A DNA stretch of 64,000 nt from Pectobacterium sp. A5351 (GCF_028335745.1 NZ_CP116477.1:930001-994000); one strand, 5' to 3'. Shown: positions 47,557-57,519, counted from the first letter of the stretch. Notes: generated by a model from the letters alone, not told the origin. Numbers and translations are program-made.

Positions 47557-48480
47557 ATGTCAAAACGTCTCCCTCCGCTCAACGCATTACGCGTTTTTGA
47601 TGCGGCGGCTCGCCATTTAAGCTTTACCAAAGCGGCAGAAGAGCTGTTTGTTACGCAGGCTGCTGTCAGCCACCAGATTAAATCATTGGAGGATTTTCTG
47701 GGGCTTAAATTATTCCGCCGTCGTAATCGCTCCCTGCTACTGACGGAAGAGGGGCAAAGTTACTATCTTGATATCAAAGAGATCTTCTCATCTTTGAATG
47801 ACGCAACCCGTAAGCTGCAATCCCGCAGCGCCAAAGGCGCGTTAACGGTTAGCCTGCTACCCAGCTTTGCTATCCATTGGTTGGTACCACGTTTGTCGAG
47901 CTTCAACTCCGACTATCCGGGGATTGATGTGCGTATTCAGGCGGTGGATCGTGATGAAGGTCGTCTGGCTGATGACGTGGATGTCGCGATTTTCTATGGT
48001 CGGGGAAACTGGCCGGGGTTGCGGGTGGAGAAACTCTATGCCGAGTATCTCTTGCCTGTTTGCTCACCGGTATTGTTGACGGGGAATCACCCGTTGAAGA
48101 CGCCGGACGATCTGGTGGCACACACGTTGCTGCATGATGCATCACGCCGTGACTGGCTGTCCTATACGCGCCAGCTTGGTGTGCAGATTAATGTACAGCA
48201 AGGGCCGATTTTCAGCCACAGCGCGATGGTGTTGCAGGCGGCAATCCACGGGCAGGGTGTGGCATTGGCGAATAATGTGATGGCGCAAACGGAGCTAGAA
48301 GCTGGGCGATTGGTATGTCCATTTAACGATGTGCTGGTCAGCCGGAATGCTTTTTATCTGGTATGTCATGACAGTCAGGCAGAACTGGGTAAAATAGCCG
48401 CCTTTCGCCACTGGATTCTGGCGCGGGCAGCCAGCGAGCAGGAAAAGTTTCGTTTTCGCTATGACAACGACACGCGCTGA
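47557..48480 (+). CDS. gcvA: Glycine cleavage system LysR-type regulator GcvA
   Basis: GcvA activates gcvTHP and gcvB in response to glycine. The 307-aa LysR protein (E. coli 305) has an N-terminal winged HTH (residues ~7-66; LNALRVFDAAARHLSFTKAA ... TQAAVSHQIKSLE) and a C-terminal PBP-like effector domain (~95-300). The ATG at 47557 leads into the conserved MSKRLPPLNALRVF. It is divergent from gcvB. Confidence 0.95.
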   Translation: MSKRLPPLNALRVFDAAARHLSFTKAAEELFVTQAAVSHQIKSLEDFLGLKLFRRRNRSLLLTEEGQSYYLDIKEIFSSLNDATRKLQSRSAKGALTVSLLPSFAIHWLVPRLSSFNSDYPGIDVRIQAVDRDEGRLADDVDVAIFYGRGNWPGLRVEKLYAEYLLPVCSPVLLTGNHPLKTPDDLVAHTLLHDASRRDWLSYTRQLGVQINVQQGPIFSHSAMVLQAAIHGQGVALANNVMAQTELEAGRLVCPFNDVLVSRNAFYLVCHDSQAELGKIAAFRHWILARAASEQEKFRFRYDNDTR

Positions 48481-48629
48481 GCCCATGTCGCTTGCTGGTG
48501 AAGATTGGTTGACCGAATAACTCACGTAGATAACTACGTTTCAGGCTGATGACAGATCTATTTGCAGAATGAAAACGGCGGCCTTTGTCAGCAACCTCGT
48601 TTATAGGTAATAACGTATAGGTAAATACG

Positions 48630-49025
48630 ATGAATAGTCGTTTCATGCCGGTATTTGCTGCTATCAGCGGCTTTACTTTTGTCGCGCTGGGCGCATTTAG
48701 TTCCCATGTCCTCAGCAAAACGCTGGGCGCTGCGGAACTTGGCTGGCTGCGCACCGGCCTTGAATATCAGGCATTTCACACGCTGGCGATTTTGGTGCTG
48801 GTTATTGCTATGCAACACCGAACCAACCTGTGGTTTTACTGGAGCAGCGTTTTTCTGGCGTTGGGAACGGTACTCTTCAGCGGAAGTTTATACTGTCTGG
48901 CGCTTTCTCACCTGAAGCTATGGGTTTATGTGACGCCCATTGGTGGAATCTGTTTTCTGGTGGGATGGATATTAATATTGATTGGCGCATTGCGTCTGAA
49001 GAGAAAGGCTGAACGCCATGAATAA
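48630..49025 (+). CDS. ygdD: YgdD family inner-membrane protein (DUF423)
   Basis: This 131-aa membrane protein has four hydrophobic helices ([32 protein letters not shown]; [37 protein letters not shown]). It belongs to the DUF423 family, function unknown. It overlaps rlmM by eight bases, the same pairing as in E. coli. Confidence 0.9.
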   Translation: MNSRFMPVFAAISGFTFVALGAFSSHVLSKTLGAAELGWLRTGLEYQAFHTLAILVLVIAMQHRTNLWFYWSSVFLALGTVLFSGSLYCLALSHLKLWVYVTPIGGICFLVGWILILIGALRLKRKAERHE

Positions 49026-50118
49026 AGTCATTTTGTATTGCCGCCCTGGGTTCGAGAAAGAGTGTGCGGCAGAAATAACGGAAAAAGCCACCCAGCATAA
49101 TGCCTTCGGCTTTGCGCGAGTAAAAGAAAACAGCGGTTACGTGGTATTTGAATGCTATCAGCATGAAGATGCTGAACGTCTGGTGAAAACGCTGCCGTTT
49201 CATGAGCTGATTTTTGCCCGTCAGATGTTCGTGAGTGGTGAACTGCTGCGTGATTTGCCGCCGGAAGATCGTATCACGCCAATTGTCGGCATGTTATCGG
49301 GAGCCATTGAACGGGCAGGAGAACTGCGCGTTGAAGTTCCTGACACCAACGAAAGCAAAGAGCTGATGAAGTTTTGCCGTAAATTCACCGTGCCGCTGCG
49401 GGCGGCATTGCGCGAACATAAAATTCTGTTGGGCTATGAAAAAGCCGATCGGCCAGTACTGCATGTGCTGTTTATTGCGCCAGGCTGCTGCTATGTCGGT
49501 TACTCCTATAGCAATAACCATTCACCGTTTTATATGGGTATCCCACGGCTTAAGTTCCCTTCTGATGCGCCAAGCCGTTCGACACTGAAACTGGAAGAGG
49601 CGTTTCACGTTTTTATTCCTGCGGATGAGTGGGATGAGCGCTTGGGGAGCGGCATGTACGCGGTGGATTTAGGCGCGTGCCCCGGCGGTTGGACTTACCA
49701 ACTGGTTAAACGCAGCATGATGGTTTATGCGGTAGACAATGGACCCATGGCGCCAAGCCTGATGGAAACCGGGCAGGTGATGCACCATCAGGCGGACGGC
49801 TTCCGCTTTGAGCCACCGCGTAATAACGTGTACTGGTTGGTGTGCGATATGGTGGAAAAGCCAGCGAAAGTCACCAGCCTGATGAGTGATTGGCTGGTTA
49901 AGGGCTGGTGTCGCGAGGCCATTTTCAACCTGAAATTGCCGATGAAGAAACGCTATGAAGAGGTGTCACAGAATCTGGCCGTGCTGCGTGAACGCCTGAG
50001 CGAAAATGGGATTAATGCTGAAGTGCATGCTAAGCATTTGTACCATGACCGTGAAGAAATCACCGTGCATGTTCGTCGTTTCTGGAGCGCAGTGCCTGGC
50101 CGCCGTGACGAGCGATAA
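49018..50118 (+). CDS. rlmM: 23S rRNA 2'-O-ribose C2498 methyltransferase RlmM
   Basis: RlmM methylates the ribose of C2498 in 23S rRNA. The 366-aa protein has an N-terminal THUMP-like region and a C-terminal Rossmann methyltransferase domain with the SAM motif [14 protein letters not shown] and the catalytic KDKE-type residues in that domain. Length equals E. coli RlmM (366 aa). A dispersed repeat begins 17 bp after the stop. Confidence 0.95.
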   Translation: MNKVILYCRPGFEKECAAEITEKATQHNAFGFARVKENSGYVVFECYQHEDAERLVKTLPFHELIFARQMFVSGELLRDLPPEDRITPIVGMLSGAIERAGELRVEVPDTNESKELMKFCRKFTVPLRAALREHKILLGYEKADRPVLHVLFIAPGCCYVGYSYSNNHSPFYMGIPRLKFPSDAPSRSTLKLEEAFHVFIPADEWDERLGSGMYAVDLGACPGGWTYQLVKRSMMVYAVDNGPMAPSLMETGQVMHHQADGFRFEPPRNNVYWLVCDMVEKPAKVTSLMSDWLVKGWCREAIFNLKLPMKKRYEEVSQNLAVLRERLSENGINAEVHAKHLYHDREEITVHVRRFWSAVPGRRDER

Positions 50119-50292
50119 AATAAGAGATATCGTGGATTTTGCTGTTATCCGGCGTAAAAAATTATGCTGAGGAGATAGTCGGCTTAGGATGAGCCGCAGG
50201 GATGCGGCGAAAGCTTGCGCCATGCTGGGAGCATGTCGCAAGCGGTCCGTAAAGCCAGATACCGACGAAGGCACCGCGTAGCGGTATAATTT

Positions 50293-50334
50293 AGCCAGAA
50301 GCCAGAAGCCAGAAGCCAGAAGCCAGAAGCCAGA
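50293..50334. repeat. Six tandem AGCCAGA units inside repeat copy B
   Basis: Six perfect 7-bp units are followed by a partial unit AGCCTG. Copy A has a single degenerate unit at the matching site, so the array arose in copy B. Confidence 0.95.
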
Positions 50335-50339
50335 AGCCT

Positions 50340-50363
50340 GGGGTCATGGGGTCATGGGGTCAT
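50340..50363. repeat. Three tandem GGGGTCAT units inside repeat copy B
   Basis: Three perfect 8-bp units directly follow the 7-bp array. Copy A has at most one diverged unit here. Confidence 0.93.
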
Positions 50364-50515
50364 GGGGCGAGCGGCGTGTGAGCCGCCCCATGTCGGGCGC
50401 GTGCTACGGAGGTAACATAAAAAATGACGGTATTATTGCGCACGAAACCCTCTCCTAGTCTGCATAAAAAATGTGACTAAGAGACAGGTATTAATAGGGG
50501 CACATCGCCCGTCTC

Positions 50516-51286
50516 TTAATACGGTAGCCTCAGCTGTTGCAGATTGCCATTAAGCGTTAAATCGGTACGCAGCATGGCCACCTGACGGCTGATTAGCGCC
50601 ATCTCTTTATGCAGTTCCAGTTTCTTGCGCCACTTCTCCGGGACGGCATCTAATTGCTGGTACAGCGCCTCCAGACTCCCGGCCTGTTGCAAAAGCAGTG
50701 CGGCGCTTTTAGGACCAATACCCGCGACGCCTGGAATTTTACTGCTGCTAATGCCTGCCAGCCCCCAGTAGTCCGTAAGCTGTTGCGGTGACACACCAAA
50801 CTCTTGTTCGATAAACGGCAGATCCAGCCAGCGTTTCTGAAAGTAATCCCTGATCTGAATGTGTGGTGCCAGTAGCTGGCAATACCCTTTGTCAGTCGAC
50901 ACGATCGTTGCCTGATGACCCGCTGATGACAACTTAGTGGCTAGCGTGGCTGCCAGATCGTCGGCTTCATTGCCGGGACTATGCCAGCTTGCTACGCCTG
51001 CTGCGGCAAATGCAGCTTTAATCTGCGGGAGTTCCTGTTTCAGATTATCTGGCATTGGCGTGCGGCCAGCTTTGTAGTCAGGCAGGAGCTGGTGGCGCCA
51101 ACTGGTAACACGGCCTTCATCATCAAACTCTTCATGATCAAAAACGGCAACAGCGTGCGTAGGCTGGCTGTTTTGTATGAGTTGCTGCAATGCGTGTTGG
51201 CATGCTGTGATACAGGGAGAACCTTGTACCGCATGAATGCGACGTATCAGATTGAGCGCGTCAACAATCAGCAAATGGACGGGCAT
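50516..51286 (-). CDS. xni: Flap endonuclease Xni (exonuclease IX)
   Basis: This 256-aa FEN-family nuclease is related to the 5' nuclease domain of DNA polymerase I (E. coli Xni 251 aa). Acidic metal-binding clusters are seen in [32 protein letters not shown], and the helix-hairpin-helix [17 protein letters not shown]. The ATG at 51286 has AGGA upstream at good spacing and removes a non-homologous 16-residue extension. It converges with rlmM around repeat copy B. Confidence 0.94.
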   Translation of the reverse strand: MPVHLLIVDALNLIRRIHAVQGSPCITACQHALQQLIQNSQPTHAVAVFDHEEFDDEGRVTSWRHQLLPDYKAGRTPMPDNLKQELPQIKAAFAAAGVASWHSPGNEADDLAATLATKLSSAGHQATIVSTDKGYCQLLAPHIQIRDYFQKRWLDLPFIEQEFGVSPQQLTDYWGLAGISSSKIPGVAGIGPKSAALLLQQAGSLEALYQQLDAVPEKWRKKLELHKEMALISRQVAMLRTDLTLNGNLQQLRLPY

Positions 51287-51359
51287 CGCGTAATTCCTGA
51301 TGTAATAAGCGGGGGGACGCTGGGCTTCCCCCACATAGGTACGACCGAGCGGTGAACCG

Positions 51360-52724
51360 TTAGGAGCAGATTTCGTAGCAGGGGATATAGACGCTGCCGG
51401 GCAGCTTCATGCGCTGCTGTGCGACAAAGCCCTGTAACAGCGTATCCATGCTTTTCATCATCTGCGGATCGCCATGAATTTTGTACGGCCCACGTTGTTC
51501 AATCGCCTGAATGCCGACTTCCTTCACATTACCCGCCACAATGCCGGAGAACGCCCGGCGCAGCGCGGCAGCCAGCTCTTCCGCCGGTTGATTCGGATGC
51601 AGGTTGAGATCGGCCATATTTTCATGTGTTGGCTCGAAGGGCAATTGCAGATCGGGTGCGATGCGCAATGACCAGTTAAAGCTGTAAGCATCGCCCGTGT
51701 GGCGACGGCTTTCCTTCACCTGAGGCATCGCTTTCTTCATCTGACGGGCGACTTCCGCTGCGTCATTAATGATGATCGAGTAGTAACGACGCGCCTGGCG
51801 GCCCAACGTGCCAACAATGAACTCGTCCAGCACGCGGAAATAGTCTGCGCTTTCTTCCGGCCCGGTCAGGATAATCGGTAACACCTGCTCGCTGTTTTCC
51901 GGGTTCATCATGATGCCCAGCAGATAGAGGAATTCTTCCGCCGTTCCGACCCCGCCGGGGAAAATAATGATGCCGTGTCCGATACGGACAAAGGCTTCCA
52001 GACGCTTTTCGATGTCCGGCATGATGATCAGTTCATTGACCAGCGGGTTTGGCGGTTCGGCCGCAATGATGGACGGCTCGGTCATACCGATGAAACGCCC
52101 TTCTTTATAGCGTTGCTGTGCGTGACCGACGGCGGCACCTTTCATTGGCGCTTCCATCGCGCCTGGACCACAGCCTGTACAGATATTCAGTTCACGCAGG
52201 CCAAGCTGGCTGCCCACCTTGCGCGCATACAGATATTCGATTTCATTAATCGAATGGCCGCCCCAGCAGACCACCATGTTCGGTTCTTCCCCCACGTGGA
52301 GCGCTTTGGCATTACGTAGAATAGAGAACACCAGATTGGTGATATGGGCAGAGTTTTCCAGGTTCAGGTTCTGATAGCGACCCGCGCTGGCGATTTGGCC
52401 GTTGACGAAAAGAATGTCGCGCAATACAGCGAACAGGTTAGCCTGCAAGGCGCGGATGATGTTGCCGTCAACGAAAGCGTCTTCTGGCGGGTTCACCAGT
52501 TCCAGTTTTACGCCACGCTCGCGGCGCAGCACGTTGATGTCAAAATCTTCATAACGAGACAGCAGCTCTTTACTGTTATCTGTCTGGCTACCGGAATTCA
52601 GTACGGCGAGGGAACAGTTGCGAAACAAACGGTAGAGATCGCTGCTGGCTGTGCTTTTCAGCATGTCGACTTCCAATTGCGATAACAAATCCATCGATCC
52701 CAATGGGCTGATATGTGTAATCAA
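51360..52724 (-). CDS. ppnN: Pyrimidine/purine nucleotide 5'-monophosphate nucleosidase PpnN
   Basis: PpnN (YgdH, LOG family) cleaves nucleotide monophosphates to base and ribose 5-phosphate and is stimulated by (p)ppGpp in E. coli. The start is TTG at 52724: AGGAG lies 6 nt upstream and the product is 454 aa, the E. coli length, beginning [16 protein letters not shown]. The LOG motif [12 protein letters not shown] and the upstream [14 protein letters not shown] are present. The frame extended to 52787 is rejected. Confidence 0.94.
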   Translation of the reverse strand: MITHISPLGSMDLLSQLEVDMLKSTASSDLYRLFRNCSLAVLNSGSQTDNSKELLSRYEDFDINVLRRERGVKLELVNPPEDAFVDGNIIRALQANLFAVLRDILFVNGQIASAGRYQNLNLENSAHITNLVFSILRNAKALHVGEEPNMVVCWGGHSINEIEYLYARKVGSQLGLRELNICTGCGPGAMEAPMKGAAVGHAQQRYKEGRFIGMTEPSIIAAEPPNPLVNELIIMPDIEKRLEAFVRIGHGIIIFPGGVGTAEEFLYLLGIMMNPENSEQVLPIILTGPEESADYFRVLDEFIVGTLGRQARRYYSIIINDAAEVARQMKKAMPQVKESRRHTGDAYSFNWSLRIAPDLQLPFEPTHENMADLNLHPNQPAEELAAALRRAFSGIVAGNVKEVGIQAIEQRGPYKIHGDPQMMKSMDTLLQGFVAQQRMKLPGSVYIPCYEICS

Positions 52725-53047
52725 TTTTGCTCCTTGAAACGCAATATAATTCGTGATGCCATGCTGGCTGCCGAGAGCACGTTCCATTGCTACACGCTCG
52801 ACGTTTCAGCAACATGGCACGAATGTCATCCATTTAAGGCGCGACGCGGAACGTCATACGTTAAATACCGCGAGCCTAAATGAAACCTACTTGAGCACCG
52901 TTCAGATCAGACGTTATGGATCTTGTGTTGTCTGGCACACCACCTTAACGCGCTGCCATCATTTTTTCCAATGTTGGCAGCAAGTCTGTCGCCTAACTTG
53001 CGTGACGCTACGCATATTACCGTGCGTGCCTGTGATTTATCGGTCGG
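52725..53047. other. Intergenic region between queF and ppnN
   Basis: This 323-bp gap holds no gene I can support. It must contain the ppnN promoter. A GCTGCCA/TGGCAGC stem (52952-52958 with 52975-52981) may be a weak queF terminator on the minus strand. Confidence 0.5.
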
Positions 53048-53896
53048 TTACTGGCGCGGCAGGCGTCCATTTGGCGCGTTAAACGGGGTGTTACTACGCC
53101 ATGGGTTGATGTCCAGCCCGCCGCGTCGGGTATAGCGGGCATAAACGCTGAGTTTCTCGGGCTGGTAGTAATGCATGATGTCGTTAAAAATTCGTTCCAC
53201 ACACTGTTCATGAAATTCGTTATGATGACGAAACGAGACAATGTAGCGTAGCAGTGCTTCACGGTTAATGCGTTTGCCGTGATAGTGGATCTGTACAGAG
53301 CCCCAGTCGGGCTGATGGGTGATCAAACAGTTGGATTTCAGCAGATGGCTGACCAGTGTTTCTTCAACGACAGGCGCGTCCCGTTCGTTTGTCGCCAGAT
53401 AGTCGGCGTTGAAGTCGTAGCTGTCGATCTGAATGTCTTGATCGTCGATGCACTCGCCGGTGAATCCTGCTAGCGGTTGGCCCTCAAGCTCGCTGAGTTT
53501 GAAAAGCGTGATACTGACGTCCCCCTGAGCGCAGTGCGCCAGATCCTTGGCTAACGTGGCGTGTATGCTTTCCCAACTGTCGAATGTCGTCTGATTAAAG
53601 CTGTTCAGGTACAGTTTAAAGCTTTTTGATTCAATCAGATTCAGGCTTTCCGCATTGAGATGCATTTCACCGACGGCCACTTGAGGCACGCCGCGGTTGT
53701 TCAGCCAGGAAAGCTCGTAGAGCGTCCAGATATCTGCGCCATGAAAAGGCAGGCTATCAGGATGAATGCCCAGTGGGTCGCGGTTCAGGCTACGTGGCAC
53801 GGGTTGTAGAAGGGCGGCATCATAGCGGTCATGATAGGGAGTAGGTTTGCCCAGTGTCAGCCCGCTCAGGGCCTGATGCTTGTCATAAACGGACAT
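53048..53896 (-). CDS. queF: NADPH-dependent 7-cyano-7-deazaguanine reductase QueF
   Basis: QueF reduces preQ0 to preQ1 in queuosine biosynthesis. The 282-aa bimodular T-fold protein has Cys190 and Asp197 ([15 protein letters not shown]) and the QueF motif [11 protein letters not shown] (residues 89-99), all at the E. coli positions; length equals E. coli (282 aa). It is divergent from syd. Confidence 0.97.
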   Translation of the reverse strand: MSVYDKHQALSGLTLGKPTPYHDRYDAALLQPVPRSLNRDPLGIHPDSLPFHGADIWTLYELSWLNNRGVPQVAVGEMHLNAESLNLIESKSFKLYLNSFNQTTFDSWESIHATLAKDLAHCAQGDVSITLFKLSELEGQPLAGFTGECIDDQDIQIDSYDFNADYLATNERDAPVVEETLVSHLLKSNCLITHQPDWGSVQIHYHGKRINREALLRYIVSFRHHNEFHEQCVERIFNDIMHYYQPEKLSVYARYTRRGGLDINPWRSNTPFNAPNGRLPRQ

Positions 53897-53966
53897 GCTG
53901 TTACCTTGATGTGATAAGCGTGATGGCGAATAGTGTAACCTGACTAAAAGAGTGATGAGAAAAATT

Positions 53967-54515
53967 ATGGAGCATGAGGTTGTTTCGACACTGGCGGCGT
54001 TTACCCAGCGCTATGTTGCCCGCTGGCAGCAGGAGAAGGGGCATTTGCCCGGCAGTGAAGCCCTTTACGGCATACCTTCCCCGTGTATTGTCGAAAATCA
54101 TGAGGATACCGTTTACTGGTTGCCACAGCCTTTTGTTCCTTCAGGCGCATTGGACGGTGTGGAACGTGCGCTGGAAATCAGCCTGCATCCTGATGTTCAT
54201 GCTTTTTACACCGCGCAGTATGCCGGGGATATGTCGGCGCAGTTTGATTCGTTATCTTGTCAGCTATTGCAGGTGTGGAGCGAAGAGGATTTCACCCGCA
54301 TGCAAGAGAATCTGATTGGCCACTTGGTAACGCAAAAACGCCTGAAGCTGACGCCGACGCTGTTTTTAGCAACGACCGATTCTGAGATGACAATGGTGTC
54401 GTTGTGTAATATTTCTGGTGAAATCATCCTTGAAGAGTTCGGCACGAAACAACGTCAGATCTTAGCGCCAACGCTGGCGGCGTTTCTTTCTGGCCTTAAC
54501 CCGTTAGCGGTCTAA
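53967..54515 (+). CDS. syd: SecY-interacting protein Syd
   Basis: Syd is a cytosolic protein that binds SecY and can inhibit misassembled translocons. The 182-aa frame from ATG 53967 matches E. coli Syd (181 aa), with [19 protein letters not shown] and [27 protein letters not shown] 53952 and ATG 53955 are upstream alternatives with poorer ribosome-site spacing. It precedes rsmB, as syd precedes csrB in E. coli. Confidence 0.93.
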   Translation: MEHEVVSTLAAFTQRYVARWQQEKGHLPGSEALYGIPSPCIVENHEDTVYWLPQPFVPSGALDGVERALEISLHPDVHAFYTAQYAGDMSAQFDSLSCQLLQVWSEEDFTRMQENLIGHLVTQKRLKLTPTLFLATTDSEMTMVSLCNISGEIILEEFGTKQRQILAPTLAAFLSGLNPLAV

Positions 54516-54542
54516 TGGTTAATCGAATTTCACTTTCGGCTT

Positions 54543-54583
54543 TGTGAGAGATCTCTTACATTTGCTGTGAGAAATGTCTTATC
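54543..54583 (+). promoter_or_regulatory. Two GacA/UvrY-type boxes upstream of rsmB
   Basis: TGTGAG-N6-CTTACA (54543-54560) closely matches the GacA/UvrY consensus TGTAAG-N6-CTTACA, and a second site TGTGAG-N6-CTTATC follows at 54566-54583. Both lie ~150-190 bp ahead of the rsmB start, as in csrB-type promoters. GacA (ExpA) activation of rsmB is established in Pectobacterium; the sites here are sequence matches. Confidence 0.8.
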
Positions 54584-54729
54584 TTTAATGTTGAAAATAT
54601 GTTTCATTTTTATTTTTTCATTATTAATTAGATGATTACAATAAAGTGTTACCGTGTCGCTTAAGGCGCATTGGGAAACATTGTCACTTACCCCTTGCTG
54701 AAAACTGACAATTAATACATCTTATTACT

Positions 54730-55202
54730 TAAGTTGGTAACCGGTTACAGTGTGTGTAGTGGTGACTATCAGTAACAATAGTAACAAAATAGCGTTACTG
54801 TATTCGGATTGTTTTCAGGACGAAACGTTGTTTCAGGAAGAGACTCGGTTTCAGGATGAAACGCTGTTTAGGGGGTAAACACTTTTTTGGAAGAAACACA
54901 CGTTTCAAGAAGAAGAAGCACAGTTTTCAGGAAGAAACACGGTTTCAGGATGAAATCAGGGACACCTCCAGGAAGGAGACCGAGAGCCGGTTAGGAATAT
55001 CGGTGGGGCAGGAGCCTAAAGGGATTTAATCACGGAAGATACAGGATGGAAATGTCAGGAAGAAAGTAGGACGCCAGCAAGGATTGTGGGTCAGGGAGAC
55101 CAAAAAGGAAAAGTTTTCATGGATGAGCAGGGATGCAAATGTGTAGCGGGATAGCTATAAAACGAACCGGGGGTACTGAGTAATCAGTACCCCCACTTTT
55201 TT
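54730..55202 (+). ncRNA. rsmB: RsmB (CsrB-type) regulatory RNA
   Basis: The syd-yqcC gap encodes a ~0.47-kb RNA with about two dozen GGA triplets between 54806 and 55151, many in CAGGA(A/T)G contexts and hairpin loops, and sections alignable to E. coli CsrB (GGACACCTCCAGGA, GAGCCGGTTAGGA, AAACGAACCGGG). It ends at an intrinsic terminator. RsmB binds and sequesters RsmA, derepressing plant-cell-wall-degrading enzymes and other secondary functions. The 5' end is approximate, inferred from the known ~479-nt primary RsmB of Pectobacterium; CTGACA at 54705 may be the -35. Confidence 0.93.
55169..55202 (+). terminator. rsmB terminator
   Basis: GGGGGTACTGA (55169-55179), GTAA loop, TCAGTACCCCC (55184-55194), then six Ts. 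Confidence 0.95.
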
Positions 55203-55327
55203 GCCTATCGTGTTGGGAACTGAGGTTGTCGCCGATAGCCTGCGGCCAACATGCGGCGATTGGGTCAGGCTGATATCAATGCTATGCTTTGCCGCCATTA
55301 CTGTTGGCTTCAAGGGCGAGAAACCGC

Positions 55328-55678
55328 ATGAGTAGAGAGAACCAGGTTCGTCAGTCATTATTCGATATTGAGCGCGTATTGAGAGAAAGTCCTTTCTGGC
55401 AGGTTGTTCCGCCAGAAGACGAGGCATTTAACAGTATTGAGCCTTTCAGCCTGGATACGATGAAACCCGAAGAGTGGTTGCAGTGGGTCTTTTTGCCACG
55501 CATGCATGCTTTGTTGGATAGCGAATTAGCGCTGCCCGCTGAACTGGCTTTGCTTCCTTATTTTGAAGAAGCGCTGGAAGGCACGCCAGAAGAGACGGCG
55601 GCGATCCTGTTGCGCATCGGGCTGCTCGATGAGCTATTCCGCCCGGATGCACCGGATGGCGCAGTACACGATGCTTGA
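55328..55678 (+). CDS. yqcC: YqcC family protein (DUF446)
   Basis: This 116-aa protein matches YqcC (E. coli 109 aa), with the family core FSLDTMKPEEWLQWVFLPRMHALLD. Function is unknown. ATG 55328 is chosen over the frame start at 55289 because the preceding residues are not family-like. A TGCTATGCT extended -10 motif lies upstream. It overlaps truC by eight bases. Confidence 0.9.
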   Translation: MSRENQVRQSLFDIERVLRESPFWQVVPPEDEAFNSIEPFSLDTMKPEEWLQWVFLPRMHALLDSELALPAELALLPYFEEALEGTPEETAAILLRIGLLDELFRPDAPDGAVHDA

Positions 55679-56456
55679 GATTATTTATCAGGATGAGCAT
55701 CTGGTCGCCGTCAATAAACCCAGCGGCTGGCTAGTCCACCGTAGCTGGCTGGATCGTAAAGAAAAGGTCGTGGTGATGCAGACCGTGCGCGATCAGATCG
55801 GACAGCATGTATATACCGTTCATCGTCTCGACAGGCCGACATCCGGCGTGTTGCTGCTCGCGCTGTCCAGCGAGGTAGCGCGTGCGTTATCCCAGCAGTT
55901 TGAATCACACCAGATGCAGAAAATGTATCATGCCGTTGTGCGTGGCTATGTGCTGGATGACGGCGTGATCGACTATGCGCTTACCGAAGAACTGGACAAG
56001 ATCGCCGACAAGTTTACAAATCCTGATAAGGCAGCGCAGCCTGCTGTCACGCATTACCGCTCTTTGGCGCAGGTCGAAATGCCGGTTGCCATCGGCCGTT
56101 ACCCAACGGCACGCTACAGTCTGGTGGAGCTGAAGCCACAGACCGGGCGTAAACATCAGCTCCGCCGCCATATGTCACACCTACGCCATCCGATTATCGG
56201 TGATACCGCGCACGGCGACCTGCGACACAATCGCGGCATGGAGACGCATTTTTCCTGCGGCAGGCTTATGCTGCATGCCAGCGAGCTGCGGTTGAATCAT
56301 CCGGTGAGCGGGCAGCCATTGACGTTGCGGGCCCGCTGGGATACGCCGTGGCAGGGCGTGATGACTCAATTTGGCTGGCAGGGGATTCTCCCTGAGTTTG
56401 AAGGGGTTGAGTTTCCTGTCGACTCAGGTCAGGATAGCGAGCACGTCGTTGGGTAA
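55671..56456 (+). CDS. truC: tRNA pseudouridine(65) synthase TruC
   Basis: TruC makes pseudouridine 65 in tRNA-Ile and tRNA-Asp. The 261-aa RluA-family protein (E. coli 260) begins MLEIIYQDEHLVAVNKPSG and has the catalytic Asp54 in HRLDRPTSGVLL and the GRKHQLRRHMSHLRHPIIGD motif. ATG 55671 gives the conserved start; ATG 55656 is an alternative five codons upstream. Confidence 0.95.
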   Translation: MLEIIYQDEHLVAVNKPSGWLVHRSWLDRKEKVVVMQTVRDQIGQHVYTVHRLDRPTSGVLLLALSSEVARALSQQFESHQMQKMYHAVVRGYVLDDGVIDYALTEELDKIADKFTNPDKAAQPAVTHYRSLAQVEMPVAIGRYPTARYSLVELKPQTGRKHQLRRHMSHLRHPIIGDTAHGDLRHNRGMETHFSCGRLMLHASELRLNHPVSGQPLTLRARWDTPWQGVMTQFGWQGILPEFEGVEFPVDSGQDSEHVVG

Positions 56457-56527
56457 TATCTGCCGTATAACTTTTATATCAAACCTATCTATATCAAATA
56501 CATCGAATTAAAAAGGGAGTCAGACGC

Positions 56528-56983
56528 ATGGCGCAGATTGGTATTTTTGTTGGTACGGTCTACGGGAATGCATTGCTGGTGGCCGAAGAAGCCGAAAATA
56601 TCCTCAGGGATCGTGGCCATGAGGTTAAGGTCTTTGAAGATGCAACGTTGGAATCCTGGCTGGACTACCGCGAGCATACGGTTTTAGTGGTCACGTCAAC
56701 GACGGGACAAGGCCAACTGCCTGATTCTATTGTTCCGCTTTACGCTGCTCTGCGTGAGAAAGGCGGCTACCAGCCCGCGCTGCGCTATGGCGTGATTGCG
56801 CTGGGTGATAGCAGTTACCCGAATTTCTGCGCGGGCGGCCATCTTTTCGATGCGCTGTTGCAGGAAATCGGTGCTAAGCGTTTGGGCGACGTGTTGGAAA
56901 TAGATGCCGTCGAACATCCAGAACCGGAAGTGATGTCATGTCCGTGGGTTGAAGGATGGGCTGATGTGGTTTATGCGCAGTGA
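56528..56983 (+). CDS. yqcA: Flavodoxin YqcA
   Basis: This 151-aa short-chain flavodoxin (E. coli YqcA 149 aa) has the FMN phosphate loop GTVYGNALL, the [14 protein letters not shown] loop and [14 protein letters not shown]. It presumably carries single electrons; the partner is unknown. AGGGAG precedes the ATG. It follows truC as in E. coli, after which synteny breaks. Confidence 0.94.
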   Translation: MAQIGIFVGTVYGNALLVAEEAENILRDRGHEVKVFEDATLESWLDYREHTVLVVTSTTGQGQLPDSIVPLYAALREKGGYQPALRYGVIALGDSSYPNFCAGGHLFDALLQEIGAKRLGDVLEIDAVEHPEPEVMSCPWVEGWADVVYAQ

Positions 56984-57001
56984 TGTTGTGCTGAAATGAG
57001 A

Positions 57002-57028
57002 CACGGGAGCTTGTCGTGCTCCCGTTTT
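57002..57028 (+). terminator. Terminator after yqcA
   Basis: ACGGGAGC-TTGTCGT-GCTCCCGT followed by a short T-run; 20 bp after the yqcA stop, between convergent yqcA and yaeH. Confidence 0.8.
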
Positions 57029-57056
57029 CGTTGCGGCCTGTGAGTGATGATCGTGT

Positions 57057-57446
57057 TTAGCGATTCTTGGTTAGCTTCTCTAAATCCGCTTCAATTTCGG
57101 TAATCTTGTTGGAGACGACGCTTTCAAGATGACGCAGATCGTCAAGGATTTTGCGTTTCAGATCGACTTCAACCTGTTCCTGCTGGCAGATCTTGTCCAA
57201 TTCATCAATAACATAACGCAGATTGGGGCTGATCTCGTTGATCTCTTTATAGCCCTGTCTGGAGCTGTCGGCCACGATAGTCTTACGCTGACGTGGATAT
57301 TTGAACTTCACGCTTTTAGCAAAAAATTCGCCCTTATCTTTACGAAAATAGATCTTCAGGATGTCGTTATTCGCTTCCTGACGCAGGCTATAGCGATCGA
57401 TATCATCGGGATTGGTAATGCCCAGGCTTTTTAGATTGTCATACAT
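57057..57446 (-). CDS. yaeH: UPF0325/DUF3461 family protein YaeH
   Basis: This 129-aa hydrophilic helical protein follows E. coli YaeH (128 aa) throughout: [38 protein letters not shown], and C-terminal coiled-coil-like [19 protein letters not shown]. Function unknown. It heads the yaeH-dapD-glnD-map cluster, located in E. coli far from yqcA. Confidence 0.95.
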   Translation of the reverse strand: MYDNLKSLGITNPDDIDRYSLRQEANNDILKIYFRKDKGEFFAKSVKFKYPRQRKTIVADSSRQGYKEINEISPNLRYVIDELDKICQQEQVEVDLKRKILDDLRHLESVVSNKITEIEADLEKLTKNR

Positions 57447-57494
57447 AGCGTCACCTTCTCGGTTTTTAGATAGTCCTGATTATCGTTCGAGCAT

Positions 57495-57519
57495 AAAAAA
57501 CTGCGGGTGATTAACCCGC
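57495..57519 (-). terminator. Terminator after dapD
   Basis: On the minus strand GCGGGT-TAATC-ACCCGC is followed by AG and six Ts; it lies 10 bp beyond the dapD stop. Confidence 0.9.

Larger units (their letters stand above)
50136..50484 (+). repeat. Dispersed ~0.3-kb structured repeat, copy B
   Basis: This is the inverted partner of copy A (12121-12413). It fills the gap between the convergent ends of rlmM and xni. Palindromes: 50213-50243 (GCTTGCG..CGCAAGC arm), 50273-50285 (ACCGC-GTA-GCGGT) and 50361-50369 with 50384-50392. It is ~55 bp longer than copy A because of tandem expansions at 50293-50334 and 50340-50363. A TATAAT hexamer occurs at 50285-50290 without a good -35. It is non-coding in all frames. 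Confidence 0.88.

Noticed and set aside
50293-50363. Short tandem repeats considered as a CRISPR array
   Set aside because: Units are 7 and 8 bp without spacers; no cas genes are near.
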